From Candidatus Sigynarchaeum calidifontis (lineage in GTDB: Archaea > Asgardarchaeota > Lokiarchaeia > Sigyniarchaeales > Sigyniarchaeaceae): DNA of 64,000 nucleotides. The position numbers and the translations under genes were made by a program. The stretch covers positions 1-64,000 of the forward strand of contig JAUQYZ010000258.1 of NCBI GenBank assembly GCA_030587475.1. Direction: 5' to 3'. The notes under the pieces are model-generated. The model made no database searches. It had not been told where the DNA came from and was given only the letters and a program-made list of their open reading frames with translations. Below are positions 8,602-15,872 of this stretch, one piece after another; position 1 is the first letter of the stretch; every line of letters begins with the position of its first letter.

Positions 8602-9234
8602 ATGGGAATAATCGACTCGCTGAAAAACTGGCTGTTTAAAAAGGAGGACCCCAAGAAGGCCATGCGCCGGAGCAAAGTAAAACTGAAACTCTTCATCTCC
8701 AGGCTGGATCGGCAGCGCGCGAAGATGGAGGCTCAATCCAACGCCGCGAAGAAGCGTGCTATCGAGGCACGACGCAAGGGCGACAATGAGACCGCCGCGC
8801 AGTACGCCAAGTCGTTCCTCCAGTTCAAGGGCTGGACGCGCGGCATCGAGAAATTCAAGCTCCAGCTCGACGCGCTGGCTTTCAAGGTCGAGACGGCGGT
8901 CAACGTGACCGACCTGAACGACACGCTCGTCGGCGTGGGCAAGGCCCTGCAAGGCCTGAGCCAGCTGAACATGCCGAATATGGAGGAGGTGCTCTCGTCC
9001 ATCGACATGAACCTCGAAGAGTTCAACCTCATGTTCGAGTCGGCCGGCGAGTCGATGGAGATGATGGGTTCCGTCGAAGATCAGCAGATAACTGACAAGC
9101 AGATCAACAATGTCTTGGAAGAGATAGATTCCGAGATCATGATCGAGACGACGGATCAACTTCCATCGGCAGCGGGGCAAAAGGTCTCGGGTGGCTTGCA
9201 AGACGAGCTCGAGCGCCTGCGGGACAAGAAATAA
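8602..9234 (+). CDS. ESCRT-III (Snf7/CHMP family) protein A
   Basis: About 210 residues. It has the expected charge split: a very basic helical N-terminal half (residues 10-80, PKKAMRRSKVKLKLF) and an acidic C-terminal half (residues 110-180). Hydrophobic residues recur along long amphipathic helices as in Snf7. The tail LQDELERLRDKK resembles a MIM1 motif for binding the MIT domain of Vps4. It would polymerise on membranes and drive scission. ATG at 8602 is chosen over the TTG at 8593. The stop lies 12 nt from the convergent crotonase gene. No Vps4 or ESCRT-II gene is seen in the window. Confidence 0.88.
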   Translation: MGIIDSLKNWLFKKEDPKKAMRRSKVKLKLFISRLDRQRAKMEAQSNAAKKRAIEARRKGDNETAAQYAKSFLQFKGWTRGIEKFKLQLDALAFKVETAVNVTDLNDTLVGVGKALQGLSQLNMPNMEEVLSSIDMNLEEFNLMFESAGESMEMMGSVEDQQITDKQINNVLEEIDSEIMIETTDQLPSAAGQKVSGGLQDELERLRDKK

Positions 9235-9245
9235 GCCCAATCCTT

Positions 9246-9971
9246 TTATATCCCTTTATTCAAGTTATCATAGAACTGTTGCCCGAATCCAAGTTCCAGT
9301 TCGATGTTCCTGAGCAACATTTCACGTTCCTTGCACAAGCACTGTTTCGATTGCTGGATCATGTCGGCACGCTTGTTCGTGTAGACGCGAACCACCCTCC
9401 GTATACCCCTGTCAAATTCATCGGGGGGATACACGGAATGGAGAAAACCGTGGTGGCGCATCTCCTCTAGCCCGAATTTCTCGCCCCCGAACACGAGCTT
9501 GGACGCGATCGCGGGGGGAAAGTGGTAAAAAGCGAGGCCCATGACAAACACGGGGAACATGCCGACGTCAACTTCCAGCATCTGCATGTAGACCTCGGGG
9601 CGATCCGCGGCGATCCGGATGTCGGCTGCGAGTGCCAGCCCGCAGCCCATGCCGAGAATCGTCCCGTTCAACGCGGCGATGATGATCTTGTTGGAAGTCA
9701 AGGCAAGCCTCCCCGATTCCACCATCAAGTCGTAGACTTCCTTTTTTTTCTCGGGAGGCAGCGTCAAGATTTCCTTCGAATCGACCCCCGCGGAAAAAAC
9801 CCTGTCCCCCGCGGCTTTCAACACCACCGTCGTCCTCGTGTCAGCGTTCAAGTCGTTCAACACGTCTCGCAATCGCTTGAACATGTCTATGGAAAATGCG
9901 TTGGCCTTCTCGGGACGATTGATCGTGATCGTCAACAAGTTATGCTTCTTTTCCACGATGAGCGGATCCAT
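9246..9971 (-). CDS. enoyl-CoA hydratase/isomerase (crotonase) family protein 1
   Basis: About 241 residues with the crotonase core: INRPEKANAF at the N-terminus, FSAGVDSKE near residue 60 (oxyanion hole and CoA contact) and GMGCGLALAADIRIA near residue 107 (second oxyanion element). The usual PEV-LG-PG region appears as MLEVDVGMFPVF, so the second glycine pair common in true hydratases is missing. It acts on an acyl-CoA, but the reaction (hydration, isomerisation, hydrolysis) cannot be fixed. It sits between the two ESCRT-III genes on the opposite strand. Confidence 0.85.
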   Translation of the reverse strand: MDPLIVEKKHNLLTITINRPEKANAFSIDMFKRLRDVLNDLNADTRTTVVLKAAGDRVFSAGVDSKEILTLPPEKKKEVYDLMVESGRLALTSNKIIIAALNGTILGMGCGLALAADIRIAADRPEVYMQMLEVDVGMFPVFVMGLAFYHFPPAIASKLVFGGEKFGLEEMRHHGFLHSVYPPDEFDRGIRRVVRVYTNKRADMIQQSKQCLCKEREMLLRNIELELGFGQQFYDNLNKGI

Positions 9972-10044
9972 GGTTCATCAAGTCCTGGGTTGTTTCTCAA
10001 GCGGATCATGATCGCAAGATACTTTCGATGGCCCTTTGGATTGT

Positions 10045-10061
10045 GAGATAGGTTCTTAATT
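10045..10061. promoter_or_regulatory. shared 17-bp element GAGATAGGTTCTTAATT, copy 2
   Basis: Identical to 8533-8549. It lies 74 bp before the crotonase ATG on the minus strand and 175 bp before the second ESCRT-III ATG on the plus strand. In both places it separates a minus-strand gene from an ESCRT-III gene. Confidence 0.5.
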
Positions 10062-10235
10062 TTAAAATACATTATAGGACCAGAAAATCCAGACCCCCCG
10101 GATGGACATTGTAAATTCCACCGGCGACGGGGCAAAGAATCTCAGATGATTTCCAAGACGAGTTCGATCGCTCAAGAGAATAGATATGGGCAATTACTTG
10201 AAAAAATCAACGAGGGATGATGCAAAATTACCAAG

Positions 10236-10934
10236 ATGTCTGATTTCTTAAATTGGTTGTCAGGAGAAGACAGCGGCGGGGGCGGCGGCAAGAGCAGCTT
10301 CTCCTCGTCCCGCGGCGGCAAGAAGGGCACGGACGCCGCGCAGCAGCGGTCGCGCAAGATGCTGTTCAAGCTGCGCCTGCAGATCAAGCGTATGCAGTCC
10401 CAGCAGCGCAAGCTCGAGTTCCAGGCAGACAAGACCAAGAAAAAGGCCATCGAGATGAAAAGGAACGGCGACGAGCAAGGTGCCCGCATGTACGCGGCCG
10501 AGATGCTCAAGTACCGCAAGATGTCCGGGAACATGGTCAAGTTCGTCACGAACCTCCAGGCCATGCAGTTCAAGCTCGAAGCCGTGACCGAGACGCAGAA
10601 GATGGCGCACATGTTCGAGTCGATCGACGCGTCGCTGCAAGACCTCAAGGGCACGGTCTCCGTGCCCGAGCTCCAAGGCACGCTCGAGTCCATCAACAGC
10701 ACGATCATGGACATGGACGCGAACCTCGAGATCACGCAAGAGGGCCTCGAGCTCACCAACGAGGCGAACGTGAAGGTCTCGGACAAGGAGCTCAAGAGCG
10801 CGCTCGACGAGATCGACCAGAGCATCGCGGTCGAGGGCTTGGAGCTGCCAGGCGCGGCTGAAACGGAGTTGACGCCCGAGGAGGCCGAAAAAGTCAAAGA
10901 CTACAAGTCTAGGATCGATTCCCTCAAGGGCTAG
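10236..10934 (+). CDS. ESCRT-III (Snf7/CHMP family) protein B
   Basis: About 232 residues. A Gly/Ser-rich stretch (residues 11-28) precedes a strongly basic helical region (residues 35-80, KMLFKLRLQIKRM). Acidic amphipathic helices follow. The tail VKDYKSRIDSLKG fits the MIM1 pattern R-(L/I)-x-x-L-K that recruits Vps4-type ATPases. It is a paralogue of the protein at 8602-9234, and Asgard genomes commonly carry two such classes (CHMP1-3-like and CHMP4-7-like). I cannot assign the classes by eye. The Gly/Ser insert is absent from protein A and may be a flexible membrane-proximal linker. Confidence 0.9.
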   Translation: MSDFLNWLSGEDSGGGGGKSSFSSSRGGKKGTDAAQQRSRKMLFKLRLQIKRMQSQQRKLEFQADKTKKKAIEMKRNGDEQGARMYAAEMLKYRKMSGNMVKFVTNLQAMQFKLEAVTETQKMAHMFESIDASLQDLKGTVSVPELQGTLESINSTIMDMDANLEITQEGLELTNEANVKVSDKELKSALDEIDQSIAVEGLELPGAAETELTPEEAEKVKDYKSRIDSLKG

Positions 10935-10974
10935 TTTTTCCCGCCCTAACTTCCATTTCTTCGCTAGGCGATGC

Positions 10975-10983
10975 TTTTATATT
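10975..10983 (+). promoter_or_regulatory. TATA box for the small membrane protein gene
   Basis: TTTTATATT is placed about 50 nt before the ATG at 11031, which leaves a leader of about 25 nt. It follows a T-run after the ESCRT-III stop. Confidence 0.45.
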
Positions 10984-11030
10984 CTGCATTTCAATTCGTC
11001 AATCAGCTCGTTCATTGAGGCGAACTTGAC

Positions 11031-11417
11031 ATGGGACGCACGCGAACGCACTCTTCCTCGTACCCGTATTACACCTGGTGGCCGACCATAAGAACCATCA
11101 TCATTGTCGGGGCAATATTAACCATCATCCTCGCGATCGTGTGGATGATCCCGAGTTACACCCGAGCGGAGCATTGGTTCGGAACGCTCGGGCTGGAAGC
11201 AATCATCTGGAATATTATCTGGGGGATCGTCCACGTCGTGCTCGCGATTGGCTTGTTGAGCGGCACGGGGGCTATACGGAGAAAGAAAGTCCACATCTGG
11301 TGCCACTGGCTCGTGCTCATCATCGTGGGCCTGGTGATCGTCCTGCCCACGGGTAACTGGGGCGGGGTCGTCGTTGTTATCGCAGGTGTCGTCGGGATCG
11401 TGGACCGCCTCGATTAG
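11031..11417 (+). CDS. small integral membrane protein (128 aa)
   Basis: Four hydrophobic segments at about residues 20-42, 55-77, 85-103 and 107-125, with a Thr/Ser/Tyr-rich N-terminus and a basic RRKK loop between helices 2 and 3. I recognise no family. It has its own TATA box and a T-rich tract (11425-11444) after its stop, so it is likely a single-gene unit. Confidence 0.7.
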   Translation: MGRTRTHSSSYPYYTWWPTIRTIIIVGAILTIILAIVWMIPSYTRAEHWFGTLGLEAIIWNIIWGIVHVVLAIGLLSGTGAIRRKKVHIWCHWLVLIIVGLVIVLPTGNWGGVVVVIAGVVGIVDRLD

Positions 11418-11424
11418 GCAGCCT

Positions 11425-11444
11425 ATTTCTTTATTTTTCCTTTT
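11425..11444 (+). terminator. T-rich terminator
   Basis: A pyrimidine tract with T-runs of 3, 5 and 4 follows the membrane-protein stop at 11417, matching the T-rich terminators of archaea. Confidence 0.4.
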
Positions 11445-11499
11445 CGCGGGCTACCCGGAATAAAAATAAACGATACGACATTCCTCGTCGTGAAAGCAA

Positions 11500-12171
11500 A
11501 TGATCAACTGCTTCATCCTCGCGTCGAAGTCAGGAGACCGGAAGGAACTCATGGAAAAGTCGGGGCTCGTGCCCCTCTTCGTGCTACCGGGAGATTACCC
11601 GGAGCGAGAGGAGGACGAGGTCAACAACCCGGCACGCCTCGCGGAGATCCTTGCATCCAAGAAAGCCCAGAACGTGCTCGACAAGCTCCGGCTGGCCATC
11701 AAGAAGGAGGGATTCCTCGCGAGCCTCCCGATCCCGAAAAATGCGAGGACCGCCACGATCGTGCTCGTCGCCGCCGACACGCTCGTCTCGCTGAAGAGCG
11801 AGATCATCGGCAAGGCACAAGACGAGGACGAGGCCTTCCAGATATTGCTTCGCCTCCAAGGCCAGGTTCACAAGCTCGTCACGGCGTATTGCTTGAAGGC
11901 CATCGAGCTCGACGTTCTGGCTCCCTCCGTGAACGAGCTCTCGAGCAAGACGGGCGGCACCGCCACGCGTGTGAAGTTTAACCCCCTCGACAGCAAGCAG
12001 ATCCGCGCCTACATCGAGACGGGCGAGTGGAAGGGGCGGGCGGGATGCTACGCCATCCAGCAGCGGGCGAGCCAGTTCGTGCGATCGATCGAGGGCTCCC
12101 ACAGCGGCGTCATCGGCCTCCCGATCGCCGAGATAGTCGACGATCTGCGGGCAATGGGCTTGGATCCTTGA
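11500..12171 (+). CDS. Maf/Ham-type nucleotide pyrophosphatase family protein
   Basis: About 223 residues. Features of Maf proteins are present: an N-terminal LASKSGDRKELMEKSGL (family pattern S-x-S-x-R-R/K-x-x-L), VAADTLV near residue 90 with the conserved Asp, GRAGCYAIQ near residue 182, and IEGSHSGVIGLPI near residue 195. Maf enzymes hydrolyse non-canonical or modified nucleoside triphosphates. The second residue pair of the usual SPRR motif is Gly-Asp here, so specificity may be altered. An acidic insert at residues 30-45 (PEREEDEVNN) is unusual. Confidence 0.8.
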   Translation: MINCFILASKSGDRKELMEKSGLVPLFVLPGDYPEREEDEVNNPARLAEILASKKAQNVLDKLRLAIKKEGFLASLPIPKNARTATIVLVAADTLVSLKSEIIGKAQDEDEAFQILLRLQGQVHKLVTAYCLKAIELDVLAPSVNELSSKTGGTATRVKFNPLDSKQIRAYIETGEWKGRAGCYAIQQRASQFVRSIEGSHSGVIGLPIAEIVDDLRAMGLDP

Positions 12172-12225
12172 CTGCCCAGGACGAGAGAAAGGAGTTGAGA
12201 AGGCCGGCCGATTGCCGCGTTCTTG

Positions 12226-13200
12226 TCACTTGCGTCGGTTGCACGGCCTGGCCTTGGGAAACTGGCTCGTGACCGACGTGGGGAGGGTATTGTTCTCGAT
12301 CGCGAAGATCATGGCGAGCACGAAGAGGTCGGCTGGCGTGAAGCCCAGCTCTTCCGACGCGTAGCCCCGCTTGATTTGCGATTCGAGCACCACGCAGACC
12401 TTCGTGAATGCCTCGCGGCAGGGGTAGTCACGGCAGCCTGCACATTGCTTGCTGGCGACGTGCATGATAGCCTTCGACAAGTTGATGTGGAAGATGAAAT
12501 TCCCGTTTTCCAGCACCGCGTTGTCGTTCTCGATGCGCATCTCGTGCTGCGCCAGGAACCGGAGCATGTTGTCCGAGACGCGGGTGATGTAGTTGAAGAA
12601 TGGGTTCTGTATCGACGGGACGTGTATCAAGGCATCGGTTTTGCTGACCTGCAAGACGTGGACTGCCCGGGCATTGTCGAGGGCTTCGTTGACGAGGTCA
12701 CACATCATGGTATCGAGGTCCCTGTCCATGTTCGCCCGGATGTTGAATTTTTTCTCGATGCGGGCCGGGATGGATTCAAAGGCCACGATTTCTTTCCCGG
12801 CAGCGTTACCGTCATCTTGCTGGACGATGATGCCGAGGTTTATTTCCGGGCACTTTTCGAGGCAGTCCTTGACGAGCGTCTCGAGCTGGGCGAAATCGCC
12901 GCCGTCTGCCATGCTCCAGGTTATGATGCCGAAGCGGCTCCCCTTCAAGAAGTGGCGCCAGTTCAAGATGAAGTTCTTCTGCTCGTTAAGGTTCCAGATC
13001 TGAATCTTGACCGTGGCTGGCTCGTCACGGCGTGCCAGTTCCATGATGCCGAGGCCGAATTCGACGCCGATCACGTCGTACGTGGAATTGACGAAGCCGG
13101 GGAAGGAAATAGCATCGAAGACCCGGTCTTTCAAGGTAGACGCCTTGCCCGATGCCTTTACCACGTCGAGCAGAACAGCTTTTAGGACGAACACGTTCAT
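12226..13200 (-). CDS. degenerate Ras/Rab-like G-domain protein with C-terminal cysteine cluster
   Basis: About 324 residues. Residues 1-135 follow a Rab-like G domain. There is a P-loop-like LLDVVKASGKAST (10-22), a switch-I-like YDVIGVEFG (41-49), then VKIQIWNLNEQKNF (64-77), which matches the KLQIWDTAGQERF of Rabs, and FLKGSRFGIITW. Key residues are altered. The first P-loop Gly is replaced and the Ser/Thr after GK is Ala; DTAGQ is NLNEQ; the NKxD motif is VQQDD. It is therefore likely a pseudo-GTPase or an atypical nucleotide binder. Residues 140-324 form an extra domain with Cys253, Cys256, Cys261 and Cys269, a possible metal site. It is divergent from a crotonase gene. Confidence 0.68.
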   Translation of the reverse strand: MNVFVLKAVLLDVVKASGKASTLKDRVFDAISFPGFVNSTYDVIGVEFGLGIMELARRDEPATVKIQIWNLNEQKNFILNWRHFLKGSRFGIITWSMADGGDFAQLETLVKDCLEKCPEINLGIIVQQDDGNAAGKEIVAFESIPARIEKKFNIRANMDRDLDTMMCDLVNEALDNARAVHVLQVSKTDALIHVPSIQNPFFNYITRVSDNMLRFLAQHEMRIENDNAVLENGNFIFHINLSKAIMHVASKQCAGCRDYPCREAFTKVCVVLESQIKRGYASEELGFTPADLFVLAMIFAIENNTLPTSVTSQFPKARPCNRRK

Positions 13201-13241
13201 GGCCGCACAAGCCTCGCCACATCACGAGAACCGGCGCACCA

Positions 13242-13252
13242 AGTTATAAAAT
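13242..13252 (-). promoter_or_regulatory. TATA box for the GTPase-like gene
   Basis: The minus strand reads TTTTATAACTT here, about 45 nt before the ATG at 13200. The element is nearly symmetric, so it may also serve the crotonase gene on the plus strand. Confidence 0.4.
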
Positions 13253-13325
13253 GCAACCGGCCTTCAAATACGTGACACTATTCCGTTTATTCTAGTAAAA
13301 ATCTCCCCTTAATTAGTTATCGTTG

Positions 13326-14129
13326 ATGGCGCAAAAACGAGTGAGACGCTTGAGCGAGATACTTGCCAACCTCGAAGGAAAGATCGCACGCATCACGCTG
13401 AACAATCCAGAGAAGCTCAACACGTTCACTGTCGAGCGCATGCAGCAGCTGGTCGACATCTTCGACAAGATCGAGACAGACAAGAAGATCAAGTGCGTGG
13501 TCATCGATGCCGTGGGCGACCGGGCGTTCAGCGCGGGTCTCGATACGGCCATGTTGACCGGGGGGGATCCAGACATAAAGAACAAGATCGTGGCCGTGGG
13601 AACCGCATTGTCGAAAAAAATCTTCTACTTGCCACAGTTCGTCATCTCTGAAGTGGCGGCGCCCGCTGTTGGCTGGGGCTGCATCTTGTCGATGCTCTGC
13701 GATTTCAGGTACGCGCTCAAGACCACGTACTTCAAGCTGCCCGAGCTGGAAATCGGCATTTACCCCGCGACCGGTGCCCTCACGCTCTGCATGATGCACT
13801 TCGGCCCGTCCCTCGGCAATGACATGCTCTTCTTGAGCAAGAAACTCTCCGCGGAGGAGGGTGCGCGGCTGGGATTCGTGAACGGCCTCGGCTCGTCACG
13901 CGAGGAAATCGAGAAACTCGCCATGGAGAGTGCGAGCAAGCTCTCTAGGCTGAACCAGCAAGTGGCCATGTACTCGAAAGCCAACACGCGCGTGCTGCAG
14001 TCGATGGAATACGGGCGGGCACTCGATCTCGAGGCTCGCTGCTTCCGGGAAATGCTCGAGCTCGGCAAGGAAAAGGATTGGCTGGAAAAATATCTCGAAG
14101 CATTCAAGAAGATGCGCATCGCGCGGTGA
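13326..14129 (+). CDS. enoyl-CoA hydratase/isomerase (crotonase) family protein 2
   Basis: About 267 residues. It begins with LEGKIARITLNNPEKLNTF and carries FSAGLD near residue 66 and the second oxyanion element near residue 118, here GWGCILSMLCDFRYA. A glutamate at the catalytic position is kept (LPELEIGIYP). It is clearly distinct from the crotonase at 9246-9971, so the two are not a recent copy pair. The ATG at 13326 follows an in-frame TTG at 13323. It may serve fatty-acid or amino-acid degradation; no other beta-oxidation gene lies nearby. Confidence 0.85.
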   Translation: MAQKRVRRLSEILANLEGKIARITLNNPEKLNTFTVERMQQLVDIFDKIETDKKIKCVVIDAVGDRAFSAGLDTAMLTGGDPDIKNKIVAVGTALSKKIFYLPQFVISEVAAPAVGWGCILSMLCDFRYALKTTYFKLPELEIGIYPATGALTLCMMHFGPSLGNDMLFLSKKLSAEEGARLGFVNGLGSSREEIEKLAMESASKLSRLNQQVAMYSKANTRVLQSMEYGRALDLEARCFREMLELGKEKDWLEKYLEAFKKMRIAR

Positions 14130-14136
14130 TCCTTCC

Positions 14137-14144
14137 TTTTTTTT
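14137..14144 (+). terminator. T8 terminator after crotonase 2
   Basis: Eight T residues begin 8 nt after the stop at 14129, in a pyrimidine-rich stretch, before the actin-like gene. Confidence 0.4.
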
Positions 14145-14308
14145 CACCGGTCATTCGCCACATCGTGTAATGACTCCCCGCGTGGTTTGCTGCGCTGTCT
14201 GCTCCACGTGAGCGGGGTGTAATTCGTAATTTCAACACGACCACGCAAAAAAATTAAATGCCAAGAGAATGATAGATCGATCATCCGGCGTTCGACGCCT
14301 TTTGATTG

Positions 14309-15778
14309 ATGCAAATGTCCGAGATTCCGCCTGGCACACCCGTGATCGTGGATATAGGAGAAGCCGCGTGCAAGATCGGCATCGCGGGAGATGTTGCACC
14401 CCGGGATCGGTTCCCTACGATCGTGGGGCGGGAGAAATACCAGTCCGTGATGGTGGACACGAGCGAGCGTGTTCGATCGGCCTACGTCGGGAACGATGCG
14501 CAGTCGATGCGTGGAGTGCTCAAGATCGTTTATCCCATGAGCCGTGGTCAGATAATGGACTGGAACGCGTTCTACGAGGTCTTGAACCACATTTTTTACA
14601 ACGTGTTGCGCCTGGACATGCGAATGTACCCCGTGATCTATTCTGAGCCGATCCTCAACCCGCCGAACCTGCGTGAGCACCTGGCCAAGGTGTTCTTCGA
14701 GACCTACCAGATGCCCGCCATCGTCATCTTCCCTTCCGCGGTCATGGCGCTCGTCAACGCGGGACTCTCGACAGGCATGGTCGTGGAGATCGGCGAGGGC
14801 ATGGCACACATCGTCCCGATAAACGACGGCGAGGTGCTCACTTATGCAGTCAACAGGTTACCCCTCGGCGGCGTTGACGTGAACGAGAACCTCAAGAACT
14901 TCCTCATGCAAGAGGGCATCAATCTCAATTACTCGGCACAAAAGGAGATCTTGCGTGATATCAAGGAAAAATTGTGCTACGTGGCGGAGGACATCAACAT
15001 CGAGTCACAGAACGCGTACAAGATGAACATCCGGCGGCCGTACACGCTCCCCGACGGGACGGTGATACAGATCGGGAACAGCCGGGTCATGGCGCCCGAG
15101 ATACTGTTCACGCCCGGAATGCTCGGCTATAACACCATGTCCATCACGCAAGCGATAATCGACTCTGTGTCCAAGGTGCCCGCGGAGATCAAGCGTGCCA
15201 TGCTCGGCAACATCGTCTTGAGCGGTGGGAGCACGAAATTTCCCGGATTCGAGAAGCGGCTCGAGAGGGAACTCGACCAGTGGATACCGCAGCTCGGCCC
15301 GCTGCAAGAATCACGGACCGTCCAAAAAGCCCTGGCCCAGTACAAGCCGCAGCTCGTGTCCATGGACGCCCCCATACAAGTTCCGGGCTTGGCCGGGGCC
15401 AGCGGCGTGGATTCTTGTCCCGAGTGCGGGCACGACATCGACACGGCCAAGGATCAGTTCTGTCCGAACTGCGGGCACCAGGTGGTCAAACAACAGATCA
15501 AGATCAAGCCCACGCAAGTTGCTACAAAGCCGGCCGACGTGTTTGGCGAGGCGTCCGAATTCAACGACCCCGATCAGCCGGTGACGACCCAATCGAGCAG
15601 CGGCATCGTCCGGATCATCTCGTCCGGCGATCGAGAGACGGCCACCTTCCGTGGCGCCTCCAAGCTCGGCTCGATGCGTGGCGTTTTCGAGTCCATCAAG
15701 GTCACGAGGGAAGCCTTCTACGCAAACCCTCAAGTGATTCATGCCAGCATTCTCAAGCAAATCTTCTCCCTCATCTAA
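14309..15778 (+). CDS. actin-family protein with a zinc-ribbon insertion
   Basis: About 489 residues. The actin fold is clear: VIVDIGEAACKIGIAGD (phosphate-1 loop), YPMSRGQIMDWN (compare PIEHGIVTNWD), EPILNPPNLREHL, GMVVEIGEGMAHIVPI (phosphate-2 region, DxG changed to EIG), NRLPLGG, and IVLSGGSTKFPGF near residue 305. In actins the next strand follows directly. Here about 100 residues intervene (about 330-432), holding a zinc ribbon CPEC...CPNC at about 370-389 in a low-complexity linker. The actin C-terminus then resumes: IVRIISSGDRETATFRGASKLGSMRGVFESIKVTREAF is recognisable in order. It is presumably an ATP-binding filament or Arp-like protein with an added binding module. The gene has its own T-run terminators. 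Confidence 0.9.
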   Translation: MQMSEIPPGTPVIVDIGEAACKIGIAGDVAPRDRFPTIVGREKYQSVMVDTSERVRSAYVGNDAQSMRGVLKIVYPMSRGQIMDWNAFYEVLNHIFYNVLRLDMRMYPVIYSEPILNPPNLREHLAKVFFETYQMPAIVIFPSAVMALVNAGLSTGMVVEIGEGMAHIVPINDGEVLTYAVNRLPLGGVDVNENLKNFLMQEGINLNYSAQKEILRDIKEKLCYVAEDINIESQNAYKMNIRRPYTLPDGTVIQIGNSRVMAPEILFTPGMLGYNTMSITQAIIDSVSKVPAEIKRAMLGNIVLSGGSTKFPGFEKRLERELDQWIPQLGPLQESRTVQKALAQYKPQLVSMDAPIQVPGLAGASGVDSCPECGHDIDTAKDQFCPNCGHQVVKQQIKIKPTQVATKPADVFGEASEFNDPDQPVTTQSSSGIVRIISSGDRETATFRGASKLGSMRGVFESIKVTREAFYANPQVIHASILKQIFSLI

Positions 15779-15788
15779 TACACGCGCG

Positions 15789-15835
15789 TTTTTTCCCCGA
15801 TTTCTTCTCCCCCGGCCAATCGTACCATTTTTTTT
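15789..15835 (+). terminator. tandem T-run terminators after the actin-like gene
   Basis: T6 at 15789-15794 and T8 at 15828-15835 follow the stop at 15778. The second run is followed by an AT-rich stretch that may also be the promoter of the next gene. Confidence 0.4.
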
Positions 15836-15872
15836 ATTATGCTCGCGGGATTCTTTCTTCCATTGTTAAGGA

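Noticed and set aside
8593-9971. Recent duplication as origin of the two ESCRT-III genes or of the two crotonases
   Set aside because: The paired proteins differ along their full length, so any duplication is ancient.
14287-14299. GGCG-TTCGA-CGCC hairpin just before the actin-like gene
   Set aside because: A four-base stem in GC-rich DNA is expected by chance.
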